Origin: Pachypanchax playfairii
Lineage: Eukaryota > Chordata > Actinopteri > Cyprinodontiformes > Aplocheilidae
DNA length: 64,000 nucleotides
Reading direction: 5' to 3'
Assembly: GCA_006937955.1 (NCBI GenBank)
Contig: SSNP01000122.1
Location: forward strand, 356,077 to 420,076
Numbering within the stretch: position 1 is the first letter of the stretch; every line of letters starts with the position of its first letter. Both the position numbers and the translations under genes were made by a program. Below the pieces are notes generated by a model that did not search any database, was not told the DNA's origin, and saw only the letters and a list, made by a program, of their open reading frames with translations. Of the stretch, positions 23,473-35,218 are shown piece by piece.

Positions 23473-23830
23473 TGTAATGTCTTCTTTCAGTCACATATCC
23501 GTGTGAAGTTGGTGAACAGTCTGACATTTTTCCTGAGTGTTCTCAATTCTGCTGGAGTATAATCGACACATCGCACATAAACATCAGCAAGCAGCCAATA
23601 GCTGTATGAGACGTTCACGGTAAATGTTGGATTAGTCGTGACAGGACAAGTAACTGAAATGATTTGCTGCATTCATCACTGGTAAAATTTTATTGGTACC
23701 TGCCAAAGTGCATTTTAACCTGTATTTGGTGGATATTAATGTAGATCCCTGCATGTCATGTGTACTACTGTGTATTTAATATGTACTGAAGACCTCGCCG
23801 AGACCCTGCAAACACCATCTGGGGTGTTGG
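23473..23830. other. Unassigned spacer
   Basis: Nothing recognised between MITE-D and the SINE. Confidence 0.5.
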
Positions 23831-24110
23831 GGCGACTGTGGCTCAGTGGTTAGAGCGGTCGTCCTCCAATTTGAAGGTTGGTGGATCGATCCCGGCTTCC
23901 ACTGCCACATGTCGAAGTGTCATTGGGCAAGACACTGAACCCCATGTCGCCCCCCGACATTGTGTGAGTGTTAGCTCCTACCCTCTCCCCCCGGTTTACA
24001 TATCGGGTTGTGTGAATGGGTGAATGCAAAACCTTGTAGTGTGAAAGCACTTTGAGTGGTCTGAATGACTAGAAAAGCGCTATACAAATACAGGACATTT
24101 ACCATTTACC
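23831..24110 (+). mobile_element. tRNA-derived SINE (family 2), full length
   Basis: The tRNA-like head has A box TGGCTCAGTGGTTAGAGC and B box GGATCGATCCC. The body carries the GGGCAAGACACTGAACCCC box, and the 3' tail ends AAAAGCGCTATACAAATAC. This is the most complete family-2 copy in the window. The A and B boxes are the internal RNA polymerase III promoter; it is not a functional tRNA, as the cloverleaf is not kept. Confidence 0.92.
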
Positions 24111-26357
24111 ATCTGTATTCTGGCTGATTTGTTTACATCATCGTGGGGTTTTCATCTAGTGTGAAGGGGCCTCATGGTCTTACTGCACAGTCCTATTAAA
24201 TACAATTTCCATCTATCACATCCATCACAAACATCTCACTGAGGTTTGGCAAGACTATTTTGGAAAATCTTAATGCTATTGACTCTGCCAGTGTCTGTAG
24301 TGGTTTTGATAAACACAGCGTCTGGAAAGGGGATTCACAACACAATGGATCCTTCTTCTTGTGATTTTTTTGTGAAGTACAGAATTTCAAAAATCTTCTC
24401 CTTTTTTTTCCCCCATCAAAGCCTATTCATTCATAAGTCATCTGTTACAGCATGACCACTTTTAAATATCTCAGTTTATTGCTGCCACTTGCCATTTCTC
24501 TTGCTAAGATCGTCTACATTTGAAATCCAGATGTCTTTTGGTAAATTCGAATAATAACAGGCGGTAGGTCTTTTTGAAGAGGAAGGGGATAAAAAAACAG
24601 GATAAAATGAGTGATTTTAGAGAGTCTTTGGTAAAGATGGACAATGTTCTGTAGGAAAACTCAAACTAGTTCATGTTTTAGTGTCTATGACATCACAAAT
24701 GGGCACAAATAATAACAGAAAATACTCCAGTCAGAGGCTTTGATGATTCAGAGAGGCACAGTTTACATCACAATGCCATCTGTAATAGTTGTTTCATGTG
24801 GCTGAGGACACGCCCTTGAACGCACCACAAAAGTCTGCATTGACAAAAAGTGTCTACAAGATTTTCCTCAACAACAACTCCAGACTTAAACAGGCTGGCT
24901 CAGAATTGACTAACTTCTCCCATAAACAAGACATAAAGTGTAAATGTAGGTACTGATGTTCTTGTTCTGGAGACATCCTTTAACATGTCTGAGGTCACTG
25001 GAAGAGTCTTCTCACTGTCTGGTTACTGACAGTTAAGTTCAGTCAGACATCACAGGTGAGAAAACAGATTTAAAACACGTTTAGTAGGTTTTTAATTTGA
25101 TTTCTGTACAATGTGTCTTTCTTTGTCCATGTCATGATGTAAGCTCCAAGTTAGACACAGATCACAGACAATAAAGTACATTTAATTAATCTGTATTTCA
25201 GACTTGCTTGACTACGCTAAAGCAACTGTAAAGAGTTTGAAAGTTTTGGGCTTGCGATTGCCCCGTCAGGCCAAACACGTAACAGCAGCATGCAAGCTCA
25301 TGCATGAGGTGTTCATGCTGTACGTACACTTGCAGCTGAGTCAGTCCTGTATTCGACAATTTACAGATTTGCAGGCATGACTGAGATAATAAATGGGATG
25401 TTATGATATTCAAACCAAATCCGCTGTGAGCGCGTCAGACAGCTTAAAAATGTTTCTACTACAGGAAATATGTGGAAACACCTGGAAGCGTCAACTTTTC
25501 ATGGACTTAGATAAACGTTTGACTCACATGCAGAACTCAGGTTGGACTCAGATTTCAAAATTGTTAAAACTGACTTTTTTTTCAACAATGATCAAACTCA
25601 GGGGCAATGAGCAGGCAGAGAGACAGGTTCAGATGACTCCGGGTTTCACAGAGCTCGGGAGAGTCAGACTAGGCGTTGAGTGTAATCCAGCAGGCGCTCT
25701 GAAGCTTCTTCTTCACCCACGCAGTTTAACGAGCAGTTTAACGAGCAGCTTAACGAGCAGCTTAACGAGCAGGTGTTCCGTTCCAACCAAAGATGACTCA
25801 CTCAGTACAGTCGCTCACAGAACCTGACACAACTCTTTTCCCCACATATTTAGTAATAATTTCTTACCTTTCAAGCAAAAATGACGCAGACTGCAGGTCT
25901 TTTCTCATACCGAGATTCTCTCAGCATTTTCCACTTCTCAAATTCCAAACCGATCTTTACCTCCATCGATCCGACTCAAGTTTCTCCCTTTTTGTCGCGC
26001 TGAAAAAAACAGTTGGTTTGGATCTGGGCTGAAGTGTGTCTCTTGTTCTCGGTAGAATCCATGCTTCAAACGCTACTCTCTGCAGCTTTTAGCTAGCAAT
26101 AGCAAACTCTACGCCTAAGCGTGGACGCACATGACTTCATGATGCATTCGAGTGTCTCTAGAAAGTACAGTGTGTGTTCGACCCGAACAAGCTCTATTAA
26201 TAACTAATAAAATGATTTTACATGCATATAGAAACAACTACGGTGAAAATGCCTGGGCTCTTTCTAGTGACCAGGACATTGTTGGAGCATGTATGAGGAG
26301 GAAATTGTACAGTTCTATAAATTTATTTGTGGTTAAACTTACTTAGAGTCCCTTTAA
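24111..26357. other. Mostly unassigned; possible TTAA-element terminus at right
   Basis: No domain-bearing frame. A sequence ending AGAGTCCCTTTAA (about 26345-26357) looks like the right end of a TTAA-AGG MITE, but the left partner was not found. Confidence 0.35.
25722..25773. repeat. Short tandem repeat, about 12-bp unit, four copies
   Basis: AGTTTAACGAGC and AGCTTAACGAGC alternate four times. In the plus frame it encodes a repeated SSLT. Probably a small microsatellite-like expansion. Confidence 0.8.
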
Positions 26358-28144
26358 ATTAAATCTTTTATTTGATAAATGTATCTACAGTGTCCTAGTG
26401 ATGTTTTTGGGATCCATTAGCTGAACCTTATTATTGGCTCACTTGCTTATGTCAATGTTGTTTGTGATTTTACCTGATTGTTTTTAAAGTTCTACTGTAC
26501 TCTTCTAAACTTCATGTCTTACAAACTTTACAGGAGGGAGGTTCTCTTGTTATAATTTCTTTGGGTGTTTCTATAATAATAATTCTTCAACCAGTAAAGA
26601 TTTCATGGCTGGTCCAAAAGGACAAAGTAGCAGCAACATGTGTTACTGACAGCCAAACAAATCTTTTAAATTCAGACTTTCATAAAAGAAGTTCAGAGCA
26701 TAGTCATCTGGTGTTCAGCCAATCACATCCTGAACTTGACAAACACAACTCAGCCAGTGGTTACCAGCAGTATCTTAGCTCTTCCTGGTTCTGTATTCTC
26801 CTGGACAGAGATCTCTGGTCTCTTGGGATCTGTCAGGGATCACAGCACAGAGTTCTCTGATGACCGCTGGAGTCAATGTAGGGCCTTATCCGAAGGTCTC
26901 CGAAGATGTACCTCTTGACCAAATAGTCTGTATGAGCTCAAAGAATCTATATTAGGTAGCCTACTTGGGTCTAGTTTGTGTACATACTAGAGAGATTTCC
27001 CTGTTCCAATATGGATGCATGAATGAATGAATGTTCAGGGATTTTGAAGGAATATGTTGGTAATGAGACATTGTCCCCATGCTACATCAAAGTAATGGGA
27101 CATTTTGGAACCTAATGGGACAGAAACAAACTTTGTGTATTCTTCCTTTTTCTATTGCTGCTCGAGCCAGCTGGGGAATCTGACCGGACTGAGCTGTTAC
27201 AAATAGAGCCTTAGCCAGAAAAAAAAACGTTTGTATATTATTATTATTATTATTATTATTGTTGTTATTCTTATTATCTTACTGCAGCAGCAGATGGCAA
27301 TGGCAGAAAAAGCAGACAAACATTTTTGCACCCAGTTATGACTGATGTAAAATGTGGCTTATTTAAAAACCCTAAGCAGCAATGAATAATAATCAATGTA
27401 TTTCTTGTCATTCACTAAAATGTTTACTTTACCAAATATTAAATATATTTGGATATTTATGCAGTTAAAGCAAGTATATTAGAACATGATGCATTAATTA
27501 ATGTTACATTAATTAAAAACAAATTAGTTTTCACTAGGTACTATGGAACAAGACTCAAGTTCAGTTTTATGGATTTTCTTCAGAATTGGGGTTCTGAGTA
27601 AATGGGACAGCTGTATTGTACTACTAGAGAGGAAATTCATGGACTAGTGCGAGACAAGTGAAAGCAAAAGCATTTGTCAAGAATGTTTTCATTAATAAAG
27701 TTTGTTACCAGAATTAAACACAGAAATCGCTTCATCAGCTAAAAACTGCCCTGCACCGAATCAAGGAAGAGCTTTCAATCTGTCGACCGTTTCATGTCCG
27801 GGCTGGGTGAAGTTTCCCTTATAAACAGGGTTTTCGGTTTTATGGCAGCAACAGATTTACAGCATATAAAGGAGGGGGGGTGGGTGGGTAGGCCTCTGGT
27901 CTTTGAGAACATGCTCTATTCATATGACTTTTCCAGGTAGTTTCATGATGTCTGTTCTTTAGGATAGTAAAAACACGTGAGCCACTTGTCTTGTCACTAG
28001 GTCGATATAATGTGCTATTATAGAGTTGAATGTGACTATACTACAAGGCACAACCCTTCAAAATCTCAGAATGTTTATTATATGATTTTTCATGAGGCTA
28101 TAACTCTAAAGTCTTTTATTTCAACCTGGAAAAAAGTAGATAAA
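26358..28144. other. Unassigned AT-rich spacer with a (TTA)n run
   Basis: A TTA trinucleotide run lies at about 27238-27262. Nothing else recognised. Confidence 0.5.
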
Positions 28145-28689
28145 TACTGTGAATACTCGCGTATAAGTCGATTTCTGAGGAGTAAATTTCAGGTCTGAAG
28201 AGGGGTTCCGAATTATACCCGAGATATCGGGAAGAAATAGTTTTTTTTCAGAGGAAAATGTCGACAGCTTGGGGACTGGAGCAAGTTCTCGGACGAGCGA
28301 ACAATGTTCCTTATCAGCATGGATTATCAAAGACACATTACATCTTTTTATTGTTATAATAATAAAGAAATTTAATAAAGAAATGTATCCTATTTTGTTA
28401 CTTGTTTATAAAATAAACTTGTATTGTTTTACACAGAACGACATCAATGGTGTACTTAGTGTACGTGACATTTATTAACAGGTGAAATAACGGTAATAAA
28501 TGTGACAGATGTCAAAAGAAAATCACTTTGTTAAAAAAACATTATGAATTGTTGTCAAAATAAAATCAATTTAAGTGGATTATACTGTAATTATGGTAAA
28601 TAAACAGTCACCGACTTATACGCTAGTCAATGCTAAATTCCTCAATTTTTCTGCTAAGAGGTCCGACTTATACGTGAGTATATGTGGTA
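28145..28689. mobile_element. TA-flanked MITE (mariner-type)
   Basis: TA at 28145-28146 and 28688-28689. The inner TIRs share ATACTCGCGTATAAGTCG (left) and ATACTCACGTATAAGTCG (right, inverted). TA duplication is the Tc1/mariner rule. About 540 bp with no coding capacity. A partial relative starts at 51906. Confidence 0.7.
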
Positions 28690-30199
28690 CATCAGTGGCA
28701 ATGTGAAAGTTTAAAAAGAAAAGTGTGCACGTGCTACCCTGTCCTGTAATGTAACAAATATAGTCTTTATTATTGCAGTTCAAAAAGTGGTGGTAACATT
28801 TCAACAAGTTGGCCTATTATCCAGTAGATTTATAGAAAGAGTGAGGTAGTATTTTCCAGGATAATTGCTAGATAGAAGGTCAGGAAACATGGAGGTTTGT
28901 CTTATCAATGTGGAGCTGCTGACACTTATTAAGCTATGAAACCCACTGACAAAAGTTGGACACCCCAGAAACTTGTTAAAACTCACAGTTGAAGGAAAAT
29001 GGTACACTTTCAGAAAGCCAGGGAGAGGAATAATGACCTAAGAGACATAAAAAGGAATGACGCAACGTTGTCTGTGGCCAGATTTACTGTAGTTTGGCAG
29101 ACGGATTTGTTGGGGGAGGGTTCGAACTCAAAACACTGTAAGACGGGTTTTAGAGATGGACTTTGAGTTATTTTGTTTACAGATTGTCAGACAGACAAAC
29201 AAATAAATAAACTAAAGCCATCAAATACATCATCTCCTTGGCAGAGGTAATTAATACACAGTACCAAAGGAAATACAAAAATTATACCAGAAGGAAAAAG
29301 AAAACACATGGACAGACTCTTAATCAGAAAGAGTAACATCATTAAATCTAATTAAAGATAGAAGACAGTTAATAACCTTTATTTAAATTCAGTGGCAGAT
29401 ATTTAGCATCTTTAAACAAAATGGGAAATAATGTTACAGTGGAAGAAACCCTCAAACTCTTACAGGCAAATAAAAAAGCTGTGACAGCAATGTCAAGATT
29501 TTCTGCGTAAATCAAAGCCATTCAAAGCTTATATTTTTACAATGAGGGGATACGACAGTAGAAGTTTCATTAAATCAACATGTCTCTTTATTTTTTGCTG
29601 CAGTTAAATTTGCACGGATGAATTTCACCAGCTGACTAATTCATTCACTACAGGAACCTGTTCTGAGTCGATGCTGCCGAGAAGAGACACAATGACAGGA
29701 TCAAGAAACCAGATTTAATTTCCTCCTCATGATGATGTCTTGACATTCATTTGTGTCGGGTAACAAAGGACGCAGCCCTGCGGGAAATCAACAAACATAA
29801 AACAGACATTAATAAAACACCATTCCCCTTTAAACATTGTGTTCTCACTGGTAAAATGTCCATCTGCCAATAAATCAGTCGATAATTTATGTTGTAGGAG
29901 CTCTTTAACCTGTCTGCTTTAATGTGGGGCTGGATGCAGTTTAAAGCAGAAGTCAACAGAAAGTAAACATTGGATACTTTCTCATCTCAACATTTTAAAA
30001 AGCATCTCCGTAGCATCATCCAATCCTTTGACTGATAACTTGCAAACTTTTGAGATTATTCTATCCAACATTGGTCACCATCATATCCTGATGATATTAT
30101 AAACCGAATGTTCTTGCCTATGCACTTTGAGGGCAACTATTATTTATTTATTTAGAGTGCAGTTGCTTTTTACAGTGATGACATTATTATTATTGCTTA
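28690..30199. other. Unassigned AT-rich spacer
   Basis: No gene or repeat recognised. Confidence 0.5.
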
Positions 30200-30314
30200 A
30201 AATAAGACGTATTGGTGCTGCAGGCGCATTGCATGATGGGATAGTTGATTGTTAAAAAACAATGGAAGCTTTGATCACTTTGTGTGTGGAGTATATAAAC
30301 CTGGACAAAATGGT

Positions 30315-30408
30315 ACACTTGTGTTGTATGAAAGGCTGGTGTGCCAAGTCACATGATTCTCGATTTCAATCATTTAAAGCTGATATCCCTGATTTCAAAT
30401 TGCCTAGC
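30315..30408 (+). pseudogene. Possible THAP-like N-terminal fragment
   Basis: A short frame reads KMVHLCCMKGWCAKSHDS and then an F-rich stretch. A start Met followed by closely spaced Cys residues is how THAP zinc fingers begin, and THAP domains occur in Kolobok and P-element transposases. The second Cys-His pair is not visible, because the frame is cut by the Harbinger insertion at 30409. Weak call. Confidence 0.2.
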
Positions 30409-30998
30409 TTATGGTGCGTTCACACCGGCCACCAGCGTCACAAGCGTCAACGCTTCAAGTTTGACTCTTGAAAGTTGAAGCTTTTAACGCCTGCCAGTTA
30501 TTGTGTTGACGCTCGTAACGCTCATCAGTTGAGAACTTACCCGAGACTCCGAGCTCTTCAGCGATCTTTATCCAAGCAAGTTCCTTTACATTCCTGTCTC
30601 TATACATATATGAAGAAGGGTCATAAAGTTCCATGCGATTACAGACGGCTATGATTAATTTATCTTGCATTTTGGATATAAATTTTCTGCTCCCGCTTGT
30701 TCCAGGTTACGTGCAATGACGTCTATACGTCACTACGATGGGACGCTCTGATTGGTTGACATGCCGCTTCAAGAGCATTATGAGCGTCAAAAGTTCAGCA
30801 AGCTGAACTTTCTGCGGTTCAAGCTTTTCCAGCATTTCAAGTGTCAACGCCTGAAACGCTTGAAAAGTTGACGCTCATAACGCTCACAAAGCGCCACAGA
30901 ACCATTGACACCCGTCTGACACCCGTCCACCATAGACTTTACATTGAATCTTGACGCTTCTGACGTTGATGGTTGGGGCCAATGTGAACGCACCATTA
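30409..30998 (-). mobile_element. PIF-Harbinger-type MITE with TTA TSD, carrying a MADF exon
   Basis: Element 30412-30995, flanked by TTA at 30409-30411 and 30996-30998. TIRs are TGGTGCGTTCACACCGGCC (left) and inverted TGGTGCGTTCACATTGGCC (right). About 250 bp of subterminal sequence at its right end is shared, inverted, with the left end of 35222-35897. That shared part includes a CCAAT box and a TACGTCA/TGACGT CRE-like site. It reads as a promoter facing the MADF exon. Confidence 0.9.
30541..30670 (-). pseudogene. MADF (Myb/SANT-like) exon 1 of a Harbinger partner gene
   Basis: Starts at an ATG (30668-30670) and reads 43 codons of the N-terminal half of a MADF domain: KLIIAVCNRMELYDPSS, then YRDRNVKELAWIKIAEELG. 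The W-x-x-I-A-E-E-L-G helix is diagnostic. The frame ends at a near-ideal splice donor, GG/GTAAGT (30540 downwards), in phase 1. In autonomous PIF-Harbinger elements the Myb/MADF-type protein carries the transposase into the nucleus and to the TIRs. Here only the first exon remains, and the following exon is absent from the element. Whether the donor is ever used with a downstream acceptor is unknown. Confidence 0.75.
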
Positions 30999-31556
30999 GA
31001 CTGTCAACAAAGTCACAGAACTCTAAGCCCCTCCCATTGGGTAGAATTTCTAATCCACGCCCCCCCAGGTTTGGAAACACGCGTAGCCCCAGAAGACGAC
31101 CAAGTGCAAGACACTGGTTCGCAGTTCATTCAAGTACTGTAACATGGCGGAATCACCGGTAAGTGAAAACAATATAACAACGAACAACTGACATTAATTA
31201 TTACTTTGTCCTGAACCTGACGCGGAACCAGCCGGCGGTTGTTTCTCCTGCTGTGACATGGTAGAGCAGCGAACACTCCCAGCAGTGGTGTTCTGCGGTA
31301 ATATGTCTCAGTTTAGGAGCACAGAAGCCAAATAAATATGGAAGTCCATATGGCTGGAGAGATTGTCCAATCATTCCTTTCGGACCGAACCATTTGATTG
31401 GTTGATGTTTTTAGACAAATATGGGAGAACCACTTGATTTTTTTTTTTTATATCTTCACAACATATTTTTCTCCATGCTGTGTTAAAACGTTTTTAATGG
31501 GCATGAAAAAAAAATGTTATGTAAATTTGTTATGCAAATCAAGTATAGCAGCTTTA
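30999..31556 (+). other. CpG-containing promoter-like stretch with ATG and splice donor
   Basis: GC-richer sequence (GCCCCTCCCATTGGG with a CCAAT-type ATTGG, then ACGCCCCCCC) precedes ATGGCGGAATCACCG (31144-31158) and GTAAGT. The right side ends with TATAGCAGCTTTAA (about 31543-31556), which looks like a TTAA-element end. Could be another TTAA MITE holding a transposon first exon, or a real host promoter; I favour the MITE. Confidence 0.35.
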
Positions 31557-32589
31557 AAAATAAGACTGCACTGCTGAGGATAAATATGTCATTTTTTTTA
31601 AACCAGTAATTTGATGCATATGGATTATTCATGCTCATGGTTAAAGAAATGAAGCAAATCATACAAGAAAAAGCTCAACTACAAAGCAACACCTTGAACC
31701 AAGCAGATCTTCCACCCAGCCATGTGTAAAATGTCCGTATGATTTGCAGTTTTTGAACTGTTGACGTGTGCACGCGCTGATCCCTAACAGAAGATTGTTT
31801 GTTATGTCCAAGGTGTTAGCTGGAGGCAGTAACAAAACGCCTGAGCTCCATTCATTTTCTTTGAGGTCGAATGGATCTACATTGTTGACTTAAGACAATT
31901 TCTGAAAATATCAATCCTTCCTTCACAAGTTTATCGCTATAAGGGAATATATGCGTTCGTCCTTCTTCTTTTTATCCATGTTAGCGACTCAAGTTTACTT
32001 CTTCAATTTCGGTTTCTTCTGTAGATCTACTGCGTCTTCCCGTAACAAAGTGAGATGCTTACACTCAAGATGTCGCCAGGGGGTGGTGGTTGCTAGGCAG
32101 GTCACATGTCTGACAAAGACCAATAGCATGAATGGTGCCACGAGTTTTGGGTTTGGATTCAACAGACAAAGAAAAGGTTGGGGTTGACTCTCACCAGCAG
32201 GCTTACAGAAAAAAAGAAGAAAAAGAGATAGCTTATCTTAATGTTGAAAATTCATTTAATTGAATTAGTTACATTGAAAAGATGAGCAAAATCATGGTTA
32301 TGACAGTGAAGGCTTAAAGATTTATTTAGTTTCAGGTTTGGGAGGGAAAAGAGGATCCAAATGTCCCAGGTGGTGAAGAAAAATTAGAGATGGTGGACAG
32401 CAGACAGGCAGGTGAGTGAACGTTGACAGTGGGACATGCAGAAGTGTCTCATCCAAAGAAGCTTGTGTATAAAGTTCATCCAGTCTTACAGTTCTAACAA
32501 AAAAGCTCATAAATAAGAAAAGAAGCCAAACATCACCTTATAATCTGGAGCTGGACTGGGGTCTCAGTCAGAGTGTAGTAGCAGGTGAT
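31557..32589. other. Unassigned AT-rich spacer
   Basis: No domain-bearing frame and no recognised repeat. Confidence 0.5.
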
Positions 32590-33334
32590 TTAAAGAGGCC
32601 ATTTCATGCATTTATATCTAAAAAACATCAGGAAACACTGATTAACAGACCTCTTAATCTTTCTGCATCAAAATTTGGCTGGTTCCGACTGGTTTCGTCA
32701 AGCTTCGGCAGCAGCTCGTTCATATTCATTATTCAAATTTGCTGGACTCAGATTGGTTAACAAACTAACAGTAGACATTCTCACTTCCTGTTTGCTACGT
32801 CTTTATGCTACAGCTTTTAGCCAACAGCNAATTCCAGGACTTTGTGGTTATTTCTGAAGTATTAACCAGTAATATGAAACATTTTATATCTAAAAAACAT
32901 CAGGAAACACTGATTAACAGACCTCTTAATCTTTCTGCATCAAAATTTGGCTGGTTCCGACTGGTTTCGTCAAGCTTCGGCAGCAGCTCGTTCATATTCA
33001 TTATTCAAATTTGCTGGACTCAGATTGGTTAACAAACTAACAGTAGACATTCTCACTTCCTGTTTGCTACGTCTTTATGCTACAGCTTTTAGCCAACAGC
33101 ATGCTAGGCGTGGTTTCAACTGCGGGAGCTGCCGAATACTAACGAGCAAAGCAGTTGTGGCGAAACAAGTACCAGCTGTTTGAACTCGGGTTTTGTCACA
33201 ACCTGCATAGTTTGAGAGATTAAAACTTAAAGAGAAGTTGCTGACCTGTTTTCACACCTACTATGACGGTAAGAACACATGTGGAGTTAAAATATTTAAC
33301 AGAAAAACTGTTTATAATGGAAGGACCGCTTTAA
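32590..33334 (+). mobile_element. MITE-A copy 2, with internal N-joined duplication
   Basis: Left end TTAAAGAGGCC (32590); right end GGACCGCTTTAA (33334). A 218-bp segment occurs twice without difference (32611-32828 and 32883-33100), joined at a single N (32829). The ATG-plus-donor motif is present as ATGACG/GTAAGA (33262 onwards). Confidence 0.85.
32829..32829. other. Assembly gap (single N)
   Basis: Sits exactly at the end of the first of two identical 218-bp segments. Confidence 0.95.
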
Positions 33335-34969
33335 GAGTAACAATGAGTTGCTCGCTGAGACCCGACATGGAGCATTATGAACTTGCAGGTGGAGCAACAG
33401 GAATTTGGAAAACATCAGGGAAACATTGATTTGACAAGTACTAAGAGACAAGTTTTGTCCTTAATGTCTTCATGCAAAAAGTTGTTTTTTTTTGGTGGAG
33501 AGTAAAGAATCTTAACTTGCTATGAAGGAGATTATGATTTTCACTTGTTAGGACAAGGTTTAAAATTTTAAGTATTCTTCTTGGCATCACTTGTGTATTC
33601 TTGGCAAAAGGCTATATAGTTGAGCATATCAGTAACATTTGTTTTCTTTAACTCCTAAAAACCAAAAGATTGTACTTTTGGGTCTTAATTTTTTCAGTGT
33701 TTTGCCTTTTATTGGTCAGTACACAAAATGCTGTCTTAACATTTCATATGCTACAGTAGATGGACAGACATTCATCACTTGTGGCACTAATCAATGCCTC
33801 AAGGAGTACTTGGCACACCTCAGTGGAGTGAGCCGGAAAGTGAATGATCTTCATTACACTGACAGGCCAGCATGAAAAGAAAGAGGTCACTGAGTCTAAT
33901 ATGGCACAAAGATTTGCTAAAAATTATTTTCCCCACCTCCACCTCCAGCAGTTCTGGGCTAAACCCAGCAGAGAAATCTTCCTTTCCAACATTTCATCAG
34001 CGTGTCAAACACTTTTTATATACTTCTTATACACAGCAGCAGCTTTGCACCACTGAGGATTTAATACAGTGACAGATTCAAAATGAAGCTGATCTGTTTT
34101 TATTAAAATGAATTGCTGATTTTCCCAGCTTATGATTTACCCTTATTTCCAAAATGTCACTATAAACACAGGTCAAATGTTGATGTACAAATATAGAATT
34201 ATTATTACTTTCACCATGATGTAATTGTTTCCACCAGGTTTAGTTTTTCTCATTCTTCTAGCACAATAACTCAAAAACTTGTGGATGAATTTTGATGAAA
34301 TTTTCAGGAAAGATTTGAGTTTTTTTTTCTTGCTTGATCTCTGTGAGGGTGCACACTTTCTTGTCGGCTCCTGTTCCCACCAACCCCCCCCCCACCCACC
34401 CCCTTCTTTCCCTGCTTTTTGTGCGTCTCTGAGTCTCCCACCCGCAAATTCCTTGAAGATGAAATTATGATCTGGTATCGTGGTTACTTACGCACTGGAA
34501 AACTTTTTTACTACAATTGAGGCTCGTGAAGGGGGAGCCAGCATGCTCGGACTCGACCCACGCTCTGTCGGTGGAGGACGGATATATTTGGATTACTGAT
34601 CGTGGGAACCTGCTGATTGGAGCTGGCAGTCACCTGATGTATCGACAAATTTGGAAAGAAATGGAAAGTATGTGCCTTATCTGGCAGCACTCAGACTAAA
34701 AGTTGGGGGGATCTGGATCACATACTGATGTGGTTAGGATCTCACTGGAAGGATGGGTGTCATCTTGGAGAAGCTGCAGGTTTGATTCAGTGTGGAGGAG
34801 TGATTGATTGGCTGTTTTCATGTGATTTGGTCCATTTCGGCTGTTTCAGATTTCCACTGGAAAAAGTGTACCATATGAACTCGAAGGACTGTTGAATTCC
34901 GCAGTCCTGCCCTAATCTCTCGTATCTTATTTTGGCTCCAACCTCCCCTGAGGAAAATGCTGACGGGAC
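33335..34969. other. Unassigned spacer
   Basis: A 78-codon frame at 33639-33875 (containing TVDGQTFITCGTNQCLKEYL) is not recognisable. A C-rich tract lies at 34383-34404. No other feature seen. Confidence 0.45.
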
Positions 34970-35218
34970 ACTCAGCTTAGAGCCCTGCACTCCCGCGGGA
35001 CCCGACGCAAAGCAATGCGGCGCGGGACAAATAGAGAAAGCTCATTGCGGGCGCGGGGCGGGCACGGGAGTGCACAATGCGGGAGCGGGCGGAGCGGCGA
35101 TAAGCTGCAGTCCAGCAAACTAAAAATAAAACTAAAATACACAATGTGTACTTTCTCCCGGCTTCGTCCCACCGTCCAAACAACACAATAATAAGCACAA
35201 TATCAGGCTGATTGAGTC

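Noticed and set aside
23831..23905. tRNA-like sequence with A and B boxes
   Set aside because: It continues directly into a SINE body; acceptor stem and anticodon arm are not conserved, so it is not a tRNA gene. The same applies to 46311-46390 and 62410-62469.
25722..25773. Four short direct repeats considered as a CRISPR-like array
   Set aside because: Units are contiguous, without spacers, in a vertebrate genome; a simple tandem repeat.
33639..33875. 78-codon frame ending CLKEYLAHLSGVSRKVNDLH
   Set aside because: Looks protein-like in its second half, but no family is recognised and no splice signals frame it; not enough to call an exon.
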